64,000 nt of DNA. Origin: Yponomeuta sedellus. Its lineage: Eukaryota > Arthropoda > Insecta > Lepidoptera > Yponomeutidae. Below, one piece after another: positions 10,263-20,470 of the stretch. A program made the translations under genes and the position numbers. Within the stretch, counting starts at the first letter, position 1, and the number at the start of each line of letters is the position of its first letter. The notes below the pieces were generated by a model that saw only the letters and a program-made list of their open reading frames with translations, was not told the DNA's origin and did no database searches. Location: positions 9,743,321 to 9,807,320 of the forward strand of contig OW203751.1 in the NCBI GenBank assembly GCA_934045075.1, given 5' to 3'.

Positions 10263-10572
10263 TTGGTTCTCTTTCGGATGCAGTGTCTATCTCAGAGTCT
10301 AAATCAGTGTACATCTCATTAATCGAGTGACTAACAACATTAACCTACGCGTAGTTATACAAGTAATCATCTTAAATATTAAGTTAATTACGCTTTGAAT
10401 TTGAACGCTGTTTTCGGTGCCTTGAATTATTTATATTTGGCTGGATACAGCTACCACAGATTCGGGAGAGCCTCTTGGGCCCTAATAATAATTCTAAAAT
10501 AATTAATACATGAACTGACGTCTTTATTTCGGTAGCGTAGACAGATCAGGTTGTAATGTTGTATATCTTTTA

Positions 10573-10660
10573 TCTATAATATAAAAATGAATCGCTGAAT
10601 GTGTTGGTAAGCGCAAATCTCGAGACTGTTAGGCGGTACGAAGTTCGCTGAGTCAGCTAG
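10573..10660 (+). mobile_element. Helitron-like mini-element
   Basis: Starts TCTATAATATAAAAATGAA, ends GAGTCAGCTAG, with A before and T after. A short hairpin (CGAAGTTCG) lies just upstream of CTAG. At 88 bp this is a terminal-ends-only deletion derivative. Confidence 0.7.
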
Positions 10661-10664
10661 TAAA

Positions 10665-10912
10665 AATAAAAACTGGAACGCCTTCAACTGTTGCTTTATT
10701 TGTAGATTGGTACTGTTATTTTATTATAAGAATAGAAAAACTGGATGAAAACGAATAAGCAGGTAAATAGTCAGATCTAGTCGATGGGTACAGTTGTAAT
10801 TATGAAAATGAGGGAAATTCCGAAATGTGTAACATAATTTAAATATTTGAAAATGATAGATAGAAAAAAAATATAAAAAATGGTGTTAACAGGTTTGCAC
10901 CGTTACAAGATC
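10665..10912 (+). repeat. Repeat family U
   Basis: Shared with 19286-19545 (minus) and 56380-56570 (plus): AACTGGATGAAAACG, AAGCAGGTAAATAGTCAG, ending in GGTTTGCACCGTTACAAG. Class unknown. Confidence 0.65.
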
Positions 10913-10989
10913 AGATAATTTTTCCTTTCTACTTGTATACTAGTTAGTTATAGCTAAGATATCTGCAGTTAGTCAGTTGGGTCATTGTA

Positions 10990-11059
10990 TGTAGCAAACC
11001 TACGTACAGTGACTCGGGTTTCCTCGCAATGTTTTCCTTCACAATTGGCGAGTGGTATT
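10990..11059 (-). mobile_element. LINE tail relic (GGAAAACATTGCGAGG)
   Basis: The minus strand reads GAAGGAAAACATTGCGAGG then AAACCCGAG, a tail repeated at 12165-12262 and 47838-47960. Confidence 0.45.
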
Positions 11060-11424
11060 GGAAGCGCTCGTGGCCTAGGCGAACCGAGTGATTGGAATCA
11101 ATCACTTGGTTAAGCAACAACAGGTGCGGTCAGGTACAGGATGGGTGAGCATTCCGTGACTACCGCTAGTGGCATTTTTCCGAGCGCTTCCGAAGCACGC
11201 AAGGCACGTAAAGCCGTTGGTGCCGGCTGTCATATAATGGCAGTCGTTAAGCCATGTCAGAGGCCTTATGGGCGGCTTGATAACTTCTGACAGTAAGGCC
11301 CGCCACTGTCTTACAATCCTCCACCAACCCGGACTTGGCCCCCGTGGTGGAGTATGGCCTAACCTTCCTGCGATGCAGGAAGAGACCCGTGCCCCAGCAG
11401 TGGGGACATACAAGGGTTGATAAC
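11060..11424 (+). mobile_element. 5S-derived SINE A, full length
   Basis: Begins GAAGCGCTCGTGGCC; the head holds GTTAAGCAAC, GGTGCGGTCAGG and GGATGGGTGA, collinear with the A box, intermediate element and C box of the 5S rRNA internal promoter. The body and tail GGGTTGATAAC follow. Consistent with RNA polymerase III transcription and LINE-driven insertion. Confidence 0.85.
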
Positions 11425-11574
11425 GATTGCTACTTTAATTGGTACGTGCCGGGGTGTACATATGACAACGCTTAAGACACTAGGCTTTCCTCGCGATCTT
11501 TTGAAGCAAAACTTTCGTAAGTACTACACATTATTGAATGGTAGTATCACAGACTAAATTTATTATTAAATTTA

Positions 11575-11765
11575 AATGTCCCAGACGGACTTACATCGAC
11601 CAAATAGGGGATGTATTAGCAAAGGGAAAGATAAAAAGTACCCGGAACCGGCGTGCGTGCATGCAACGACTTATGAACGTTGATGAAGCGAAGGTGATCT
11701 GTCAGGATCGTGGCAAGTGGCAGTCCCTGGTCTCTGCCTACCCCTATGGGATACAGGCGTGAGGT
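11575..11765 (+). pseudogene. Non-LTR reverse transcriptase C-terminal fragment
   Basis: Open frame with PRRTYIDQIGDVLAKGKIK then RNRRACMQRLMNVDEAK, ending at WQSLVSAYPYGIQA. No catalytic motifs; 5' truncated. Confidence 0.65.
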
Positions 11766-11847
11766 TATGTATGTATGTAAATATTACGTACACGTATTAT
11801 TACATGCAAATTTTTAAGCAAGCATTCATTTTAACTAAACGGATTAA

Positions 11848-12128
11848 TAGTATAAAAACCTATTTAGAGGCTAAAAATTTCACCCATGCTGTAAATAATG
11901 CAATTTGCTTAAGTCAGATGTCGCTGCCTGTACGTAATACAGAGAATAATGTAAAGAGGTTCGAAATTTCACTGATGCCGTGAGTCGCCCATTGGCTCAA
12001 TTGGTAGAGCGCTGGTACGGATAGCCAGAGGTTGCGGGTTCGAATCCCGGCATGGGTGAAATTTTTAGCCTCTAAATAGGTTTTTGAATTTGTTCCTTAG
12101 CACGGGTTAGTGCATTAAAAATAAAAAT
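11848..12128 (+). mobile_element. T1 element with inverted 3' end at its 5' side
   Basis: 11848-11889 is antisense T1 3' end; sense interior, module and end follow at 11890-12128 (CTTAGCACGGGTTAGTGC, then TTAAAAATAAAAAT). Same architecture as the copy at 52432-52797. Confidence 0.75.
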
Positions 12129-12164
12129 ATGATTAATAGTATACCTACTGCAGCGGGACGCTAA

Positions 12165-12262
12165 CCGAGAAGGAAAACATCGTGGGAAAACCTGAGTGCC
12201 TAAAGTGTTCAAATACTTCAGCGCTTGATATTGCCAATCCGCGGTAGGAACACGTGGTAACT
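12165..12262 (+). mobile_element. LINE tail relic
   Basis: GGAAAACATCGTGGGAAAACC followed by a degenerate GCCAATCCGCGG segment; related pieces at 27868-27975, 47838-47960 and 53110-53230. Confidence 0.45.
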
Positions 12263-12517
12263 AAGGCCGAAATAGTAATAACGATAAATAAAAAAAAAAC
12301 AACAAACATTATTTAAAACTGTAACAAACCGCGAATAAAAAAACCGCACATCTGTGTCCCTACCCACCCCTTGTATTAAAACTGGATGGGGTATTAAACC
12401 AATAAAATGTGACCACTACAATAGAGAACAGTCCCTTATTTGTCAAACGACGTGGTCACACTAGCTTAGTGACGTCATGAGATATTGGGCGAAAAAGCGC
12501 TTGAAAATCATTAGTCG

Positions 12518-12600
12518 ATATCAACCCTTGTATGTCCCCACTGCTGGGGCACGGGTCTCTTGCTGCATCGCAGGAAGGTTAGACCAAACTTCACCGGCAT
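12518..12600 (-). mobile_element. 5S-derived SINE A, 3' end
   Basis: Antisense tail from TCAACCCTTGTATGTCCCC through CTGCATCGCAGGAAGG. Confidence 0.75.
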
Positions 12601-12609
12601 GGTCTAACC

Positions 12610-12647
12610 TAATATTCCATTTTCCGGTGGAGGAAAATGGAATATTA
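12610..12647. repeat. Perfect 16-bp hairpin
   Basis: Arms 12610-12625 and 12632-12647 complement exactly around the loop GGTGGA. Confidence 0.85.
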
Positions 12648-12769
12648 TAGTGTGATGGATTGATTTATTTTAATTGCTATAGGTTATCCAATATATTTGT
12701 CGCAGCAATACCACACGTTAAACGTGAAGGAAAACATTGCGAGGAAACCCGCTGATTAGTTGCCTCCGC

Positions 12770-12915
12770 TTTCCTGTAGGCTAGGCCGACTAAGCTCTCA
12801 GGATGGTATAGGTGCTGGGCAAGCCTATACCATCTAAAAATCATTGTCCAAAATTATTGCCGCGCCCGAGTGGTCCCTTCACCAATCTAGTGTGAGTGAA
12901 GGAGCCACTGGTTTC
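12770..12915 (+). mobile_element. 5S-derived SINE B, body
   Basis: Begins with GTAGGCTAGGCCGACTAAGC, the segment that follows the 5S-like head in the antisense copy at 15362-15510, then continues into the CCCTTCACCAATCTAGTG body. Confidence 0.55.
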
Positions 12916-13139
12916 GTTCACAGTTAGACTTCCTACACACTCACGATGTTTTTCTTTACAGCGCGCAGTTATCAAGAAATCTATACAAAAATCTATATAG
13001 AAATCTATATATATCTACCGATGTCTGATTTTTTGTTTCGTTTATTGTATATTTGGTTAATTTCTGTTGTGCTCATGTTGTGTTAATTTTCTGTTTTTTT
13101 CGTTTCTGTGATGTGTCTTGTTGGTGTAACAAATGTATT

Positions 13140-13183
13140 TCTTTCTCTCTCTCTAACTCTCTGTCTCTCTTTCTCTCTCTCTT
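13140..13183. repeat. (TC)n microsatellite
   Basis: CT/TC-rich run with interruptions; it may provide the TC start of the adjoining Helitron-like element. Confidence 0.85.
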
Positions 13184-13534
13184 AATAAATGAAATTCAAA
13201 GTCCTGACTGACTGACTCACTCATCAACGCCCAGGCCAAGCCGTTGGCCCTAAGAAGCGGAAATTTTGCACACAGAGTCTATATATATAATGTAGACAAG
13301 GAATAAGACCGGATTTTTTTAAATTCAACCCCTAAGGGGGCGAAAAGGGTTGCCAAAATTTGTATGGGAGGTATAAAGAATGTTGTCTAATTTTTTTCAA
13401 ACTTAAAATAAATACTCTTTAGCACAATTGATTAAATACGTGTTTCGCCGTTTTTCTAAATTTACCTAGCCCTTAAGGGAGTGAACGGGGTTACAAAATA
13501 AGCCCACGCGGACGGAGTCGTGAGCAAAAGCTAG
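13184..13534 (+). mobile_element. Helitron-like element
   Basis: The end GAGTCGTGAGCAAAAGCTAG is followed by T, with a GC-rich hairpin (CGGACGGAGTCGTG) just upstream of CTAG. The 5' part TGACTGACTGACTCAC then AACGCCCAGG is typical of lepidopteran copies as I recall them. The 5' boundary is approximate. No ORF. Confidence 0.6.
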
Positions 13535-13844
13535 TCAGAAATAAAAATTGTGCTTGAACCGCTAAAAAGCGTCCAGATTCTATTCGGTAGCTAATCCCTT
13601 GAAGGGATGAACAATAAATAGAAGCCAAGCGCGAGTTAGACTTGCAGATGAAGGATCCGTACGTTCCATTTGGAGACAAATCAGAAACGACAGCACGAAC
13701 GAAGAAGAGCAATTATTGTCATTGACAGGTTTGATTAACCAATCAGCGCGTTAGATAGTGTAATCGATTTCTAACAGCCAATCAACGCTTGCGATTTATA
13801 GAGGTAAAACGACATCAATAACACATCAAACGACAACATTGGTA
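13535..13844. other. Unassigned DNA
   Basis: Nothing recognised. Confidence 0.4.
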
Positions 13845-13935
13845 TTTGCTCAAGTTTGCGCTGGAGGCAAACTGAAAACCAGCGCTGTGCGTAAGTACAG
13901 CTTACGCTGAGTTTTGTCACCTATTACCACTGTAT
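13845..13935 (+). repeat. Repeat family V (LINE tail-like)
   Basis: GAAAACCAGCGCTGTG with a following GCTGAGTTTTGTCACC; relatives at 24110-24235 and 36405-36475. Confidence 0.5.
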
Positions 13936-14035
13936 CGGCTTTATCTAAGTCTGTATTTATCTTGGCAATTTAATATTTATATATAGTGATATTCTTTAGT
14001 GCAAGGTTGTATAGCTGATTAATGGTAAAAACTGT

Positions 14036-14155
14036 CATCATCGTCATCGTCAGGCTATCATAGTCCACTACTGTTGGACATAGCTATCTCCTAATAAGCG
14101 CCATAGCGCCCTGTCTTCAGCTTGCCGCATCCCGCATCTGCCGGCAGTTTTTCGC
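14036..14155 (-). pseudogene. RTE-type 3' end fragment
   Basis: Antisense RTE tail and the last 30 or so codons, broken within the CGAAAAACTGCCGGC segment. Confidence 0.7.
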
Positions 14156-15085
14156 AATAACTGTATCGTTTGGTTTTATTGTAGGTACTTCCACTATTTC
14201 AAATATTACACACGCAAGTGTGTGTTGTTATACACACAAGTGACAATAAACAGTTTACGTTTAAATAGCCGTCTTTGATTGTGTGCCCCTGTAAAACCCG
14301 TGATAATTTATCAATAACCGCTTTCAACTTCAATATATTCTCATACTACCAAATATACACGAGAGTCCATAAAAAGGTGAAGCCGTTTCGGGGAAATTCG
14401 GTAACCAACACTGACACGAGATATTATTCCATTTCATAGTCTGAATTTGGAAAAAGTATAATAGGCCCGACAAAATAGGAGGCTGTTTTGTCGTTGTTCT
14501 TCTTATTCTCATAATTTCTTTATAACAATTTTTCTTTCTTCTCAGCTTGATCAAACGTTCATTGAATGTAAAGGAAGACATAAAATCCATGTTATGTTAG
14601 TTTAAGTAACTCTTCTAAGTTTCGTATTATTGTAACCATGCTGTGTACACATGTTTTGGAGAATAGTCTGGATCTTGAATGTTAATTTATGTTATCTTGA
14701 TGATCTACTGAATAATATCTGTTTTGTGTGCCTAATAAATAAAATAAAAATAAAGTAGATAGGGTCCACTTTTTCACCCCTTTCTCGCTACGTAACCCTA
14801 ATAATGTATGTCACAGTGGAGGGCATTTTTTTGACAAGTACGTGAGTTCTAACAATGGTGGTTACTTAATCAGTTGAATTTCGGCGGTTGGGATATTTAT
14901 AACGTCAGCCAGGTGGTTTTGGCTCACGCGTGACGTAATGTCATCCTGTCATTATCCGTAAATAATCTCCGTAACATAACCTTACGCCTTTATCCCGGAG
15001 ATCAGGGACCGTTACTTACCACGACCACCCTCGCTTCATCCATCTTCCTCAAATAATCACCATCGTACGTAAAAGGAAGAAAGAA
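14156..15085. other. Unassigned AT-rich DNA
   Basis: An 86-codon minus-strand frame (14330-14590) shows no recognisable domain. Nothing else seen. Confidence 0.4.
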
Positions 15086-15347
15086 AGCGCTTGTGTCCTA
15101 GTCGGACCGAGCGATTGGAATCAATCATTTGAGTTAAGCAACAACAGGCGCGGTTAGGTGCAGGATGGGTGACGGTTCCGTGACTACCGCTAGTGGCATT
15201 TTTCCGACCGCTTCCGTGCTTCGCAAGGCACGTTAAGCCGTTGGTAGCAGCTGTCATGTAATGGCAGTCGTTACGCCATGTCAGAGGCCTTATGGGCGGC
15301 TTGATAACTTCTGGCAGTAAGGCCCGCCACTGCCTTACAATCCTCCA
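15086..15347 (+). mobile_element. 5S-derived SINE A, 3' truncated
   Basis: Head with GAGTTAAGCAACAACAGG and GGATGGGTGACGG, body up to CAATCCTCCACC, then abrupt loss of the tail. Confidence 0.8.
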
Positions 15348-15361
15348 CCGACACCTAAACC

Positions 15362-15510
15362 ATCCTGACAGCTTAGTCGGCCTAGCCCACACGGAAGACT
15401 AGTCCTATTGACGGTCACTCATCCATGCACTGAACGCGCCCTATGTTGCTTAGCCTTCGTGATCGATTAAGATCACTCAGGCAGCCGACTACGATCGAGC
15501 CACAAATCTA
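15362..15510 (-). mobile_element. 5S-derived SINE B, head
   Basis: The minus strand reads TGATCTTAATCGATCACGAA, then GGCTAAGCAACATAGGGCGC, then ATGGATGAGTGACCG. This is closer to animal 5S rRNA (GATCACCGAAGTTAAGCAAC) than subfamily A is. The order of A box, intermediate element and C box is kept. Confidence 0.75.
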
Positions 15511-15577
15511 GCCTCCACGAATTATTGTATGGTCTCAAACTGTCAAAACGAACTCTTAGCTTATAGCTCTCCAAAGT

Positions 15578-15830
15578 CTTCTTCTTCTTCTTCAGGCTAT
15601 ATTATGTAGTCCACTGCTGGACAAGGCCCTACCTTAATGAGCGCCATAACGCCCTGTCTTCAGCTTGCCGCATCCAACATCTGCCGGAAGTTTTTCGCAG
15701 ATCGTCATCCCCCCTGGTCGGAGGGCGTCCTACACTACGTTTGCCGTGTCGCGGTCTCCACTCAAGAACACGCTTACTCCAACGGTTGTCGTCGGTTCTT
15801 CACGAGATATGGCCAGCCCACTGCCACTTC
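15578..15830 (-). pseudogene. RTE-type C-terminal insertion with TSD
   Basis: 5'-truncated RTE copy, tail at 15578 (CTTCTTCTTC on plus). The 13-bp repeat AGCTCTCCAAAGT flanks it at 15565-15577 and 15831-15843. Confidence 0.85.
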
Positions 15831-15844
15831 AGCTCTCCAAAGTA

Positions 15845-16225
15845 ATATTGATAAAATGTATTTCCAATAAATAACTTGAGTATAATAGGGATTGTCAAAT
15901 AAACTATTCTCAATGGCGGAAGGGTCTTACCGTCCAGACTCCTTTCTGGTGGAACTAGATTTCATACAATCACTTAGGCCAGAGAGGTCTACTGCAACTA
16001 AAGGGCTTTTTTATTTATCGGTTCTTTATTGTTCGGGCCGAGTGCATAAATCTGCCCTTTTATGGTATTGGAAGCTACCGCTCTTTGCGTTGAAACTGTC
16101 CTTGTTGAGGGGCGTTGTCTCACACCCATTATAATTTTAATGTCTTAAATTATTTTATTTTCACTAACATAGGTTGAGTTTTTACTAATAACTACGGATC
16201 ATTGGTCTGAAATAAACGTTTGGGG
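15845..16225. other. Unassigned DNA
   Basis: An 80-codon plus-strand frame (15892-16134) has no recognisable domain. Nothing else seen. Confidence 0.4.
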
Positions 16226-16227
16226 GG

Positions 16228-16341
16228 GCATGCCCAGCGTGCGGATTATGGGCACTACCCCCCAATGATGGCACAACCTTGCGCTCATTAGGGGAGGGCT
16301 ATGTCTAGCAGTGGACTAATATAGCCTGAAGAAGAAGAAGA
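16228..16341 (+). mobile_element. RTE-derived non-autonomous element, 5' truncated
   Basis: Contains CATGCCCAGCGTGCGGATTA and the RTE tail GAAGAAGAAGAA. AAACGT occurs on both sides. Confidence 0.7.
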
Positions 16342-16469
16342 AACGTACATTATTATTATAATTTCCACAGAGAGCAATTTTTCTTTTGTGATTTAAATTT
16401 AATTTAAATACAACCTTTACTTCTAATTAACTCTGCACAGGAAGAACACTTTTACTCCCAAATCCCAGG

Positions 16470-16650
16470 TTTCCCAAACTAGGATACCCTGTCCTATGGT
16501 AAGTACACAAGGACATCACAAACATGGAAATACAACCAGACTGAGGCCATTTGTTCAAATCAAGTACAGCGGCCTCTGGCAGGAATCAAACCGACGACCT
16601 CTCTTGCGCGAGTCAAATGTGTTAACCACTAGACCAACTTACCCTAGTCT
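16470..16650 (-). mobile_element. tRNA-derived SINE (T4)
   Basis: The minus strand reads TTGGTCTAGTGGTTAACACA (A box region), then GGTTTGATTCCTGCC (B box), then the body CATGTTTGTGATGTCC and GGGTATCCTAGTTTGGG. Confidence 0.75.
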
Positions 16651-16754
16651 TAAACTAAATTAGCCCGATTATTCTTTGCACCAAGTATCTAAAAGGGAAT
16701 GAAACCCACGAGCCATCGTGTGCTTGTAAAAAGTGTTTACCTTTAGACCAAACA

Positions 16755-16950
16755 TACTAGTCTAGTCCCAAATTTATCCTAGTCCCACACTTTACCTAGT
16801 CCCAAATTTACCCTAGTCCTAAACTTACCCTAGTCGCAAACTTACTGTAGTCCTAAACTTACCCTAGTCCCAAACTTACCCTAGTCCCAAACTTACCCTA
16901 GTCTCACACTTACCCTAGACCCAAACTTACCCTAGTCCCAAACTAAACTC
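16755..16950. repeat. 17-bp minisatellite
   Basis: About eleven copies of ACCCTAGTCCCAAACTT with few changes. The unit resembles the SINE end GTCCCAAACTAGG at 29127-29139, suggesting amplification from such a tail. Confidence 0.85.
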
Positions 16951-17384
16951 TAGAGCTCTCTTGTGATTGTAAAATGTTCACCTTTAAACCGAACGTATCA
17001 TGGTCCCAAACTTCTTTCTATGATCTGAGGTCCCAAGCTAGACTATCCTGACCATTCTTGGCACCAAGTATCTAAAAGGGAATCAAACCCACGACATCTT
17101 CAATGGCAGACGCCAAAGAATCAATGAGTAAAGTTCTTAATGGCGTCTTAAAATACATAACCCCTCGCCTTATCTCTGTAGAGCTCTAGGTTTCCGGAAG
17201 TCATTGATTTCGCTCCATAAGTCCCCCTAGCGGCGCTCCTTCGCCTTATTTACGGGCTTGCACTTCCGCCCGTGACGTCATTTCCGGTGATGTGTATCGG
17301 GATACGTTGGGAGTTTGTTTTGATCGTGTGTCTTGTACAGCTTAGGGTCGGTTTCAGAATTGAGAATTTATACTTATTTATATT

Positions 17385-17471
17385 CTTATTGATGCACACA
17401 CCCGTGCAAAGGACAATATTTAGAGGCTGAAAATTACACCCATGCCGCGATTCGAACCCGCGACCTCTAGA
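17385..17471 (-). mobile_element. T1 fragment
   Basis: Antisense T1 3' end and B-box half, ending in the anticodon stem. Confidence 0.65.
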
Positions 17472-17484
17472 TAGTGAGATAGGG

Positions 17485-17590
17485 TAGATAGATAGATGGA
17501 GACCACTTTATTGTGCATAAAAATGGAAATTACAGAGATATTTCTTAACCTAAGAGTACAGACGGCGGCGGCCTTATCACTAAAAGTACA
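17485..17590 (-). mobile_element. SINE/LINE tail with (TCTA)n
   Basis: The minus strand ends AATAAAGTGGTCTCC then CTATCTATC. Relatives at 31912-31990, 32370-32460, 36600-36694, 37990-38125 and 57690-57820. Confidence 0.5.
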
Positions 17591-17631
17591 ATGGAGTTCT
17601 TTATAATAATAATAAAAAATTATTTCAGACT

Positions 17632-17868
17632 AGCTCCGTGCTTCGCAAGGCACGTTAAGCCGTTGGTGCCGGCTGTCATGTAATGGCAGTCGTTAAGCCA
17701 TGTCAGAGGCCTCATGGGCGGCTTGATAACTTCTGACTGTAAGGCCCGCCATTGTCTTACAATCCTGCACCAACCCGGACTTGGCCCCCGTAGTGGAGTA
17801 TGGCCTAACCTTCCTGCAATCCAGGAAGAGACCCGTGCCCCAGCAGTGGGGACATACAAGGGTTGATA
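17632..17868 (+). mobile_element. 5S-derived SINE A, 5' truncated
   Basis: From TCCGTGCTTCGCAAGGCACG to GGGTTGATAAC. Confidence 0.8.
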
Positions 17869-17871
17869 ACG

Positions 17872-17946
17872 AAGTGTCATATTAGTTCCGATATTTCTAT
17901 TACACGAATATATCAGATTCTATCCAACAGTAGCCGAGGTATATTC
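17872..17946. mobile_element. MITE V1, right-hand part
   Basis: Matches the right part of the MITE at 32709-32881 (ATTAGTTCCGATATTTC ... AGCCGAGGTATATT). Confidence 0.65.
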
Positions 17947-18106
17947 GCGCATGCAAGAGTTAGTGCATTTAATTTCCGCTGGTCAAGAATGTTCCGCGCT
18001 AAACGGCTTACCGAGGTCGCAGGAGAATTCTTTGTCAAGCTACCTACAGTATTTTTTTAGTGCAATAGAGAATGTTTGCAGTTGTGAAGTTATCGTAGTA
18101 ATGTTA

Positions 18107-18293
18107 CGTGTTCTTGAGTGGAGACCGCGACTCGGCAAACGTAGTCTAGGACGCCCTCCGACCAGGTGGGATGACGATCTGCGAAAACCTGCCGGCAGAT
18201 GCTGGATGCGGCAAGCTGAAGACAGGGCGCTATGGCGCTCATTGGGGGAGGGCTATGTCCAGCAGTGGACTACATAATATAGCCTGAAGAAGA
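18107..18293 (+). pseudogene. RTE-type C-terminal fragment
   Basis: Open frame LEWRPRLGKRSLGRPPTRWD then DDLRKPAGRCWMRQAEDR and GEGYVQQWTT with stop, then the GAAGAAG tail. One of the cleanest RTE ends. Confidence 0.8.
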
Positions 18294-18547
18294 AGTATTA
18301 ATGTCACAGTCAGAACTCTTAAACGGTAAGACTAGATTTGACTGATAATATCAGCCAAAAGTACTTTAGTTCAATGTTTACATTTGAAATAGTAAATGGT
18401 AAAAATTACCTAAAATGATGCATCATTCAATCAGTGACAACAAAATATAGGTTTGACGAAGCGTGCACTGTAGCGGGGCGCGAAGGAGCGTGTTAGGTTC
18501 AACATGGAAGACCGAAAACCAACTCGACATTGTTGGATACTTTATTT

Positions 18548-18624
18548 TTCTGCCGCCAAAACTAGTTTTGACTGTTAAATTTAGATGACTGTTAAATTTA
18601 GTCAAAACTAGTTTTAGCTGCAGA
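18548..18624. repeat. Short fold-back (MITE-like)
   Basis: Inverted arms built on CAAAACTAGTTTTGACTG and its complement, with a 3-base indel between the arms. Confidence 0.65.
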
Positions 18625-18734
18625 AAAACTATGTTGAAGACTTCTGACTGTAACATTAACGCGACTCGCTAACCGTTAATAAAAACGTCGTGAGGAAATC
18701 TGAGTGTCTGTGGGTTCAAATACCACAACGCCTA

Positions 18735-18810
18735 ACGTTACAAGTATAACTAGATGTCCATTTTAAACTCTAAATCAATTTAGAGAAGAACAAAAAAACT
18801 CAAAATTAAA
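18735..18810 (-). mobile_element. Fragment of the intact LINE's 3' end
   Basis: Corresponds to 40280-40360 (CGTTACAAGTATAACTAG, GTCCATTTTAAA, AAAAAAACTC), so it is a diverged relative of the element at 40213-45700. Confidence 0.6.
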
Positions 18811-18939
18811 AAAAATACAGAGTCTGTTGACATATTTCGCTGTATGATGTGCACAAATTCTAATTACTGTTTGAAGAATAGTTCATTCATGAGGCAAAGC
18901 TGTATAATATTGTAGCAAGCTAAGAGATCGTCCAATTTG

Positions 18940-19140
18940 TTATTCACAGACGAGCGGAGCCGCGGGCCGCACTAGTCGCCCGTAATGAACTCCTTTCATT
19001 GCGTATTCTAAGCGCGAACTGAATTTTATTATGGCGGACGGAGTTAACGGAGCTCGAGTTGTTTTTGTGAATAATGCGAGCGCTTCTGTGCATTGCTCGT
19101 TATGTCAGAGAGCCCCCGGGTTGTTCTCTGGTCTCTACAG
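18940..19140 (+). promoter_or_regulatory. GC-rich island, possible promoter or first exon
   Basis: GC- and CpG-rich compared with its surroundings (GCGGAGCCGCGGGCCGC). A frame opens at 19031 (MADGVNGARVVFVNNASAS) and is open to about 19190, where T1 sequence begins soon after. No domain recognised. It could equally be an unrecognised repeat. Confidence 0.25.
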
Positions 19141-19225
19141 GTTTACGTTAAGTTACCCCCAACCCCGCGGCTTGGTTGGCTCCGTTCCAATTATAAAATT
19201 GGAAATCAGAAATCAATAATTAATA

Positions 19226-19285
19226 AACAATTTAGAGGCTTAAAATTCCACCCAAGCCGTGACTCGAACCCGCGACCTCTGGTTA
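19226..19285 (-). mobile_element. T1 fragment
   Basis: Antisense T1 end and B-box half, fused directly to repeat U. Confidence 0.65.
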
Positions 19286-19545
19286 ACCTTGTAACGGTGC
19301 AAACCTCTTTACACCATTCTTATTTCTTTTTCTATCTATCATTTTCAAATATTTAAATTTTGTCACACATTTTTCGATTTCCCTCATTTTTCAATCACTA
19401 CTACTTTACCCTTTGACCAGATCTGACTTTTTACCTGCTTATCCGTTTTTATCCAGTTTTTCTGTTATTATTAAAATATTACACTACATCTACAAATAAA
19501 ACCACACCTGAAGTCGTTCCAGAGTTTATTTATTATTATAAAAGT
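19286..19545 (-). repeat. Repeat family U
   Basis: Antisense counterpart of 10665-10912, starting GTAACGGTGCAAACC on plus. Confidence 0.65.
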
Positions 19546-19559
19546 TATACAACGTTCCA

Positions 19560-19680
19560 ACCTGGCACGTTCAGCCAGAGGTAGCGGGTTCGAGTCCCGG
19601 CATGCGTGGAATTAGTAGCCTCTAAATAGGTTTTAAAAAATTGTCCTTAGCACAGGTAAGTGCATTAAAAAGAATATAAT
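19560..19680 (+). mobile_element. T1, 3' half
   Basis: Begins in the anticodon stem (CAGCCAGAGG) and runs to the T1 3' end GTGCATTAAAAAGAATATAA. Confidence 0.7.
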
Positions 19681-19802
19681 CAATAATTAATTTTGACGTG
19701 GAGAATTTACATTCTGTTTGCTGAATGTCAATGAACTGTGTTAGCCGCTGGCTTTGGTTAAATAATGTCTTAATAAATTGACATTCAAGGTGGCGTACGT
19801 AC

Positions 19803-19855
19803 ATCATCCTGAAAGCTCAGTCGGCCTAGCCCACGGGAAAGACAAGTCACCATCA
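19803..19855 (-). mobile_element. 5S-derived SINE B fragment
   Basis: The minus strand holds GTGGGCTAGGCCGACTGAGC, found also in the B copies at 12770 and 15362. Confidence 0.55.
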
Positions 19856-19865
19856 CTTAGTTCCC

Positions 19866-20052
19866 ACGCGGTAACTAAGCCATGTCGGAGGCCATTTGGG
19901 CGGCTTGATAACTTCTGACAGTAAGGCCCGCCACTGTCTAACAATCCTCCACCGACCCGGACTTGGCCCCCGTGGTGGAGTATGGCCTAACCTTCCTGCG
20001 ATGCAGGAAGAGACCCGTGCCCCAGCAGTGGGGACATACAAGGGTTGATATC
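19866..20052 (+). mobile_element. 5S-derived SINE A, 5' truncated
   Basis: From AAGCCATGTCGGAGGCC to GGGTTGATATC. Confidence 0.8.
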
Positions 20053-20084
20053 ATCAACGCTATCCTATTCGGCGTCGTATACAA

Positions 20085-20185
20085 GCCTACACCATCTATA
20101 AAACCATGTCCCAGGCACTACAGCGTCGGAGTGGTCCCTTCACCCATCTAGTGTGAGTGAAGATATTACTGGACGCTGTATAAAT
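20085..20185 (+). mobile_element. 5S-derived SINE B, 3' body
   Basis: GTCCCTTCACCCATCTAGTG and following ACTGGACGCTGTA, directly after an A copy. Confidence 0.5.
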
Positions 20186-20229
20186 CATCTCATTAAGTAG
20201 ATGCAAAAAGGCCAATATTCAATAATTCA

Positions 20230-20365
20230 AATCATTTTATTTCAACATAAAGAATTTACATTCTGTTTGCTGAATGTCAATGTACAATGTAAAATGTAAG
20301 CCGCCGCCTTCGGGCCGTATTGTAGTGGAGAAAAAGGCAGCGGAAAAAAAAACTCCACTCTGACC
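20230..20365 (-). repeat. Repeat family R
   Basis: Shares GAATTTACATTCTGTTTGCT and GCCGCCGCCTTCGGGCCG with 35740-35925 and 57645-57930. The TTTTATTTCAA start on plus is an antisense AATAAAA signal, so it looks like a retroposed 3' end. Confidence 0.6.
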
Positions 20366-20470
20366 ATCTTTATTATTATATTATTATCCTATTCGGCGTC
20401 TTAATACAATTTAGAATCTCTGTTGAGTTTCAAACAGTAACGCAATGCACGCTAACTTCAGGCTTAATCC

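Noticed and set aside
11060..11424. 5S rRNA gene
   Set aside because: Only the internal-promoter region resembles 5S; the 5S outer stem is missing and a SINE body follows.
14330..14590. 86-codon minus-strand frame
   Set aside because: No recognisable motif and typical of chance in this composition.
16755..16950. CRISPR-like array
   Set aside because: Units are directly adjacent 17-mers without spacers in a eukaryotic SINE-rich context; it is a minisatellite.
19031..19219. Confident host first exon
   Set aside because: Frame starts well but ends in repeats, has no domain and no acceptor exon; reported only as a low-confidence island.
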